A stretch of DNA of 15,997 bases, taken from positions 1 to 15,997 of the forward strand of contig CAKQME010000023.1 of NCBI GenBank assembly GCA_934254815.1. The letters are read 5' to 3'. The DNA comes from an uncultured Clostridia bacterium. Lineage in GTDB: Bacteria; Bacillota; Clostridia; Christensenellales; Borkfalkiaceae. Shown in pieces: positions 13,316-15,997 of the stretch. The translations under genes were made by a program, and so were the position numbers. Below the pieces are notes generated by a model. It saw only the letters and a program-made list of their open reading frames with translations. It made no database searches and was not told where the DNA came from. Position 1 is the stretch's first letter, and every line of letters starts with the position of its first letter.

Positions 13316-13402
13316 TGGTGCGAGTAGCAGGACTTGAACCTGTATGAAATTGCTTTCATTAGAACCTGAATCTAACGCGTCTGCCAGTTCCGCCATACTC
13401 GC
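13316..13402 (-). tRNA. tRNA-Leu, anticodon CAG
   Basis: Full cloverleaf by eye: acceptor GCGAGTA (13396-13402) with TACTCGC (13320-13326), discriminator A, encoded CCA (13316-13318). The anticodon stem TTAGA/TCTAA holds loop TTCAGGT, anticodon CAG, which reads CUG. The long variable arm TGAAA-GCAA-TTTCA is typical of tRNA-Leu, and the T arm has GGTTCAAGTCC. tRNA 3' ends are common integration sites, but no copy of this end was found at the far side of the mobile region. Confidence 0.96.
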
Positions 13403-13421
13403 ATATTAAATTTACTTTTAT

Positions 13422-13450
13422 AATATATAGTATTTTTAGCCTTTTGTCAA
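13422..13450 (-). promoter_or_regulatory. Promoter of tRNA-Leu
   Basis: On the minus strand -35 TTGACA (13445-13450) and -10 TATATT (13422-13427) are 17 bases apart, placing the start about 10-13 bases before the tRNA. Confidence 0.75.
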
Positions 13451-13483
13451 TCGTTTTTTATACCGAAAGACGATTTTTAGATT

Positions 13484-13684
13484 TTAATGGCAACGCTGAC
13501 CGCAAGTCGCGCAGTTTCCGGTACAAGCTCCGCTGCCTTTTCCCGTCGAAGTGTAAATTTTCCCCGAATAGTTTTTCTCCGCAGGCTTTCCGCATTTGGG
13601 GCATTTGACCTCTTCGTCATAAGATTTTACCATTTCTTCGAAAACGTTTCCGCATTCGGGACATTTGTATTCAAATAACTTCAT
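13484..13684 (-). CDS. FmdB-type zinc-ribbon protein
   Basis: 66 residues, from ATG at 13682-13684, one base after the stop of the HNH gene, so translation is probably coupled; no separate promoter is seen. Residues 1-45 match the FmdB/CxxC_CxxC_SSSS putative regulatory zinc-ribbon family: C8-x2-C11 and C28-x2-C31, with the MKLFEYKCPECGNVFE start typical of the family. The tail (51-66) is rich in Gly and Cys (C54, C58, C61, C65) and could bind a second metal. The molecular role of this family is not settled, although the name comes from a regulator of formamidase. Host gene. Confidence 0.87.
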   Translation of the reverse strand: MKLFEYKCPECGNVFEEMVKSYDEEVKCPKCGKPAEKNYSGKIYTSTGKGSGACTGNCATCGQRCH

Positions 13685-13685
13685 A

Positions 13686-14123
13686 TTATTCGCCGTATCT
13701 CTTTAAATAACTTAAATCTACCGCCCATTCGGGAACTTCGTTTCTGCGGCGGTGAATTTCGTTTGCTTCGCCTAACGCCTTGCGGTAATCGGCGTAACTG
13801 CATTTGTTTACTTTCATAAAATGGGCGATGGCTTTTTCTTCGTCGCCCATAAGCTGAGTTCTGCCGATGTGTATTACGCTGTGGCAGGCGTGACATATCG
13901 CTATAACGTCTTCGAGTTTTTGTATGCCGTTTTTCTCGTCGTAACTCCACCTTTCGTGCGCTTCGAGTCGGTTTGTCGGTCTTCCGCAGATCATACATTT
14001 TCCGTTTGCTCTCGCGTATGCGTCGCGGCGGACTATATCCCACATTTTCGGTTTAAGTATCGTTCTCAGATTTGAATACCAGCAACCGTCGGGTACTAAT
14101 TCGAAATTTAATTTGTATTCCAT
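13686..14123 (-). CDS. HNH-family protein in the RNase G operon
   Basis: 145 residues, from ATG at 14121-14123, one base after the RNase G stop. HNH-like zinc site: C43-x2-C46 (KCMICG), H56 in RLEAHERWSY, then CHACHSVIHIGR with C77, C80, H81 and H85. The LEAHE...L-x(5)-C-x2-CH-x3-H layout belongs to a conserved Firmicute group of small HNH proteins of unknown role. Key metal ligands are present, so nuclease activity is possible. Membership in a tight host operon argues for a housekeeping job and not for a mobile nuclease. Confidence 0.8.
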   Translation of the reverse strand: MEYKLNFELVPDGCWYSNLRTILKPKMWDIVRRDAYARANGKCMICGRPTNRLEAHERWSYDEKNGIQKLEDVIAICHACHSVIHIGRTQLMGDEEKAIAHFMKVNKCSYADYRKALGEANEIHRRRNEVPEWAVDLSYLKRYGE

Positions 14124-14124
14124 T

Positions 14125-15621
14125 TCAGTATAACAAGCGCGCCTTTTCGGAAACTTCTATTGCGAAGCCGTTGTCGCCTTTTACTATAAAAAATTGTCTG
14201 TGATAGGTTTTATGAGGAATGATATATACTCGTTTACCTGCCCATAATCGCTCTATATCTCCCTTTAATTGTTTTTTTGCGAAAATGTATTCCGCAATGT
14301 CTACGTTTACGTCCGCTATCGCGTTGTCGTATCCGTTGGCGAATAAATCGAGCAGGGCGGCTCTTATTTTCATAACTATGTAGTCGTTTGACTGTATCAA
14401 CCCCGACCCCTGACAGTAAGGGCAGGGCTGTACGAGCGACGCCACGCTTTCGCGAAGTTTTTTCTTGCGTGTTATTTCCACCAACCCTAACGGACTCATT
14501 CCTACTACCGTACATTTTTCTCTGTCGTCTGCGACAAACTCGGAGAGCGACGAGAGCAGTTTTTCGCGGTGTTCGTGGCTACGCATATCTATGAAATCGA
14601 CAACGATTATGCCCGAAATGTTTCTGAGCCTTAATTGTCGCGCAATTTCTTTCGCGGCTTCGAGATTTGTTTCGAAAACGGTGTCCTCTAAATTGTCCTG
14701 TCCCGTATATCTGCCGGTGTTTACGTCGATGACGGTCAAAGCTTCGGTTTTATCGATTACGAGATATGCGCCGCTTTTTAGCGGAACGTTGTTCGTAAGC
14801 AGGGTTTCAACGTCTTTCGAAAGTCCGAAATGCGTAAACATATCTTCTTTTTTGTCGTATAGAACGAGTTTGCTTTTAAGTTCGGTTTCGAATTTTTTCG
14901 CGTAATCCGATACTACGCGGTATGTCTCTTTGTCACCGACGATAAATTTGTCTACGTCGGAAGTGTAGACGTCGCGGATAATTCTCAACGCAAGGTTGCC
15001 CTCTTCGTAAAGGCATGAGGGGGCTTTTTGTTTTTTGAATTGCTTCGCGATTTGCGCGTATCGCTTACGAAGCCTGTCTATTTCGCGTTTTATATCCGAT
15101 TTGGTTGCTTGCTGAGCCGCCGTGCGAATGATAACCCCCGCTTTTTTGGGACAGTAAGATTTTGCAATCGAGTATAATTTTTCGCGCGCGCTTTCGTCTG
15201 TAATTTTGCGGGAGACCCCTACAAATTGTATTGTCGGCATGAATACGACGTATCTGCCCGCGAACGAAATATTCGAAGTCAGTTTTACGCCTTTGGTACC
15301 CGCGGGGTCTTTGATTGCCTGAACCATGATTTCGTCGCCGCGGTTGAGGTCGAGAATCGACGGAACTTCGACGTTGCCTATAAGTTCGCTTCTGTCCATA
15401 AGCATATCGCCCGCCGAAAGATAGCCGTTTTTGTCAAGCCCTACGTTTACGAACGCGGCGTTCATTCCGCCAAGCACGTTTTCGACTTTTCCTTTGAAGA
15501 TACTGCCGATGGCTACCGTTTTGGTAACGTTTTCAAGTCTGTATTCGATAAGTTTTCCGTTTTCGGCTACCGCGCCGACGTAATTTCCGCCGAAGCGGTC
15601 GACATAAATGTTTACGGACAT
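14125..15621 (-). CDS. rng: Ribonuclease G/E family endoribonuclease
   Basis: 498 residues, from ATG at 15619-15621 with GAGG five bases upstream. RNase E/G enzymes cut single-stranded, 5'-monophosphorylated RNA in rRNA maturation and mRNA decay, in the cytoplasm as dimers or tetramers. S1 RNA-binding domain about residues 36-118 (GSIFKGKVENVLGGMNAAFVNVG...). Mg2+ ligands D299 (VIDVNTG) and D342 (VDFIDM) correspond to D303 and D346 of E. coli RNase E, and C400-x2-C403 (CPYCQGSG) to its zinc link. The length fits RNase G, without the long RNase E tail. First gene of the operon with the HNH and FmdB-type genes. GC-richer codons (GCG, CGT, ACG) than the cargo cassette mark it as host DNA. Confidence 0.96.
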   Translation of the reverse strand: MSVNIYVDRFGGNYVGAVAENGKLIEYRLENVTKTVAIGSIFKGKVENVLGGMNAAFVNVGLDKNGYLSAGDMLMDRSELIGNVEVPSILDLNRGDEIMVQAIKDPAGTKGVKLTSNISFAGRYVVFMPTIQFVGVSRKITDESAREKLYSIAKSYCPKKAGVIIRTAAQQATKSDIKREIDRLRKRYAQIAKQFKKQKAPSCLYEEGNLALRIIRDVYTSDVDKFIVGDKETYRVVSDYAKKFETELKSKLVLYDKKEDMFTHFGLSKDVETLLTNNVPLKSGAYLVIDKTEALTVIDVNTGRYTGQDNLEDTVFETNLEAAKEIARQLRLRNISGIIVVDFIDMRSHEHREKLLSSLSEFVADDREKCTVVGMSPLGLVEITRKKKLRESVASLVQPCPYCQGSGLIQSNDYIVMKIRAALLDLFANGYDNAIADVNVDIAEYIFAKKQLKGDIERLWAGKRVYIIPHKTYHRQFFIVKGDNGFAIEVSEKARLLY

Positions 15622-15702
15622 TATTACCTCATATGATTTAGCGTCCGTATTTCGGGTTGCGGTAAGATAAGCTCAGGACGGATAAATGTAAAAATCGCAT
15701 AT

Positions 15703-15731
15703 ATTGTATCACATAATGCGTATTTTGGCAA
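15703..15731 (-). promoter_or_regulatory. Promoter of the rng operon
   Basis: On the minus strand -35 TTGCCA (15726-15731) and -10 TACAAT (15703-15708) are 17 bases apart, about 80 bases before the rng start codon. The rest of 15732-15875 is very AT-rich and holds nothing I can name. Confidence 0.7.
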
Positions 15732-15875
15732 GTTTTTTTAATATATCGGTCGTAAATATCGATACGAAATATAGATTGAAATTTTTTATATTATATAATA
15801 TGTTTATAAAATATTCGACAAAAATCGCGTTTGGGAAAAAAATTAAAAAATCTTTAAAAAACCTTGCAAAAACGT

Positions 15876-15905
15876 TTGACATTATCTATTAGAGTATGAT
15901 ATAAT
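15876..15905 (+). promoter_or_regulatory. Strong rightward promoter at the window's right edge
   Basis: Consensus TTGACA (15876-15881) and TATAAT (15900-15905) are 18 bases apart. It reads out of the window, away from rng, into a hairpin leader. Confidence 0.85.
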
Positions 15906-15911
15906 GGGTAA

Positions 15912-15997
15912 GCTGTCGATGAGATAGCGCTCTGGTAAACGGTACGTTTACCTATGCAGATTAAAAATTGAATAGAAGAAAATGAATTGAAGCTATT
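15912..15997 (+). ncRNA. Structured 5' leader, partial; possibly a ribosomal-protein (L21-type) leader
   Basis: The transcript begins near 15912 and contains a tight hairpin GGTAAAC (15934-15940) with GTTTACC (15946-15952) around GGTAC, followed by TATGCAG. No start codon with a ribosome binding site is reached. In many Firmicutes rng neighbours rplU, whose mRNA carries an autoregulatory L21 leader of about this size. That identity is a guess from context and the look of the hairpin; a different regulatory leader is equally possible. Confidence 0.35.

Noticed and set aside
13316..13340. tRNA-Leu 3' end as the integration site of the mobile region
   Set aside because: No second copy of the tRNA 3' end was found to the left, and the tRNA still has its own terminator at 13265-13306. 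The shared 7-mer TGCGAGT with the dispersed repeat is too short to count.

Overview
The window looks like chromosome of a low-GC Firmicute, probably a gut Clostridia-type bacterium, carrying a block of integrated mobile DNA. Grounds: strong AGGAGG-type ribosome binding sites throughout, a perfect Gram-positive LexA box (CGAAC-N4-GTTCG), TnpX-like large serine recombinases, a MobV relaxase, and a Firmicute-style RNase G operon. The species cannot be named from this sequence.

Layout. 1-230 (minus): 5' end of an AlbA_2/Schlafen-type gene with an operator-like promoter. 390-4364: a mobilisation module reading right. It has a LexA-controlled promoter, a ~300-nt structured non-coding leader ending in a terminator, a second terminator and tiny leader ORFs, a MobV oriT, the relaxase gene, a small RHH-like regulator, a TnpW-like small protein and a TnpX-like serine recombinase. 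4365-4549: hairpins and a bidirectional terminator where this recombinase meets a second, convergent serine recombinase (4550-6088, minus). 6089-6906: hairpin-rich DNA with one or two small genes. 6907-12154: a cassette of tyrosine recombinase, EcoRI-family adenine methyltransferase, DUF262-HNH nuclease and a DUF4365-like (PD-(D/E)XK-type) protein. 12322-12945 (minus): a sigma-factor-like gene. 13316 to the end: normal chromosome with tRNA-Leu(CAG), then the operon rng - HNH gene - fmdB-like gene (all minus), and a divergent promoter with a hairpin leader at the right edge.

How it works together (inference). The left module looks like an integrative mobilisable element whose leader RNA and oriT/relaxase region are tied to the SOS response. 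The centre carries a probable defence cargo: methyltransferase and DUF262-HNH protein are translationally coupled, and the DUF4365-like gene follows on its own promoter. The cassette lies between two imperfect direct repeats (6825-6868 and 12204-12247) belonging to a hairpin family, TCGCAA-N5-TTGCGAGTT, found five times between 6350 and 13035 and not noticed elsewhere. That repeat family and the three-gene cargo are the most interesting parts of the window. Three integrases of two chemistries within 5.2 kb point to adjacent or nested elements; exact element ends could not be fixed by eye.
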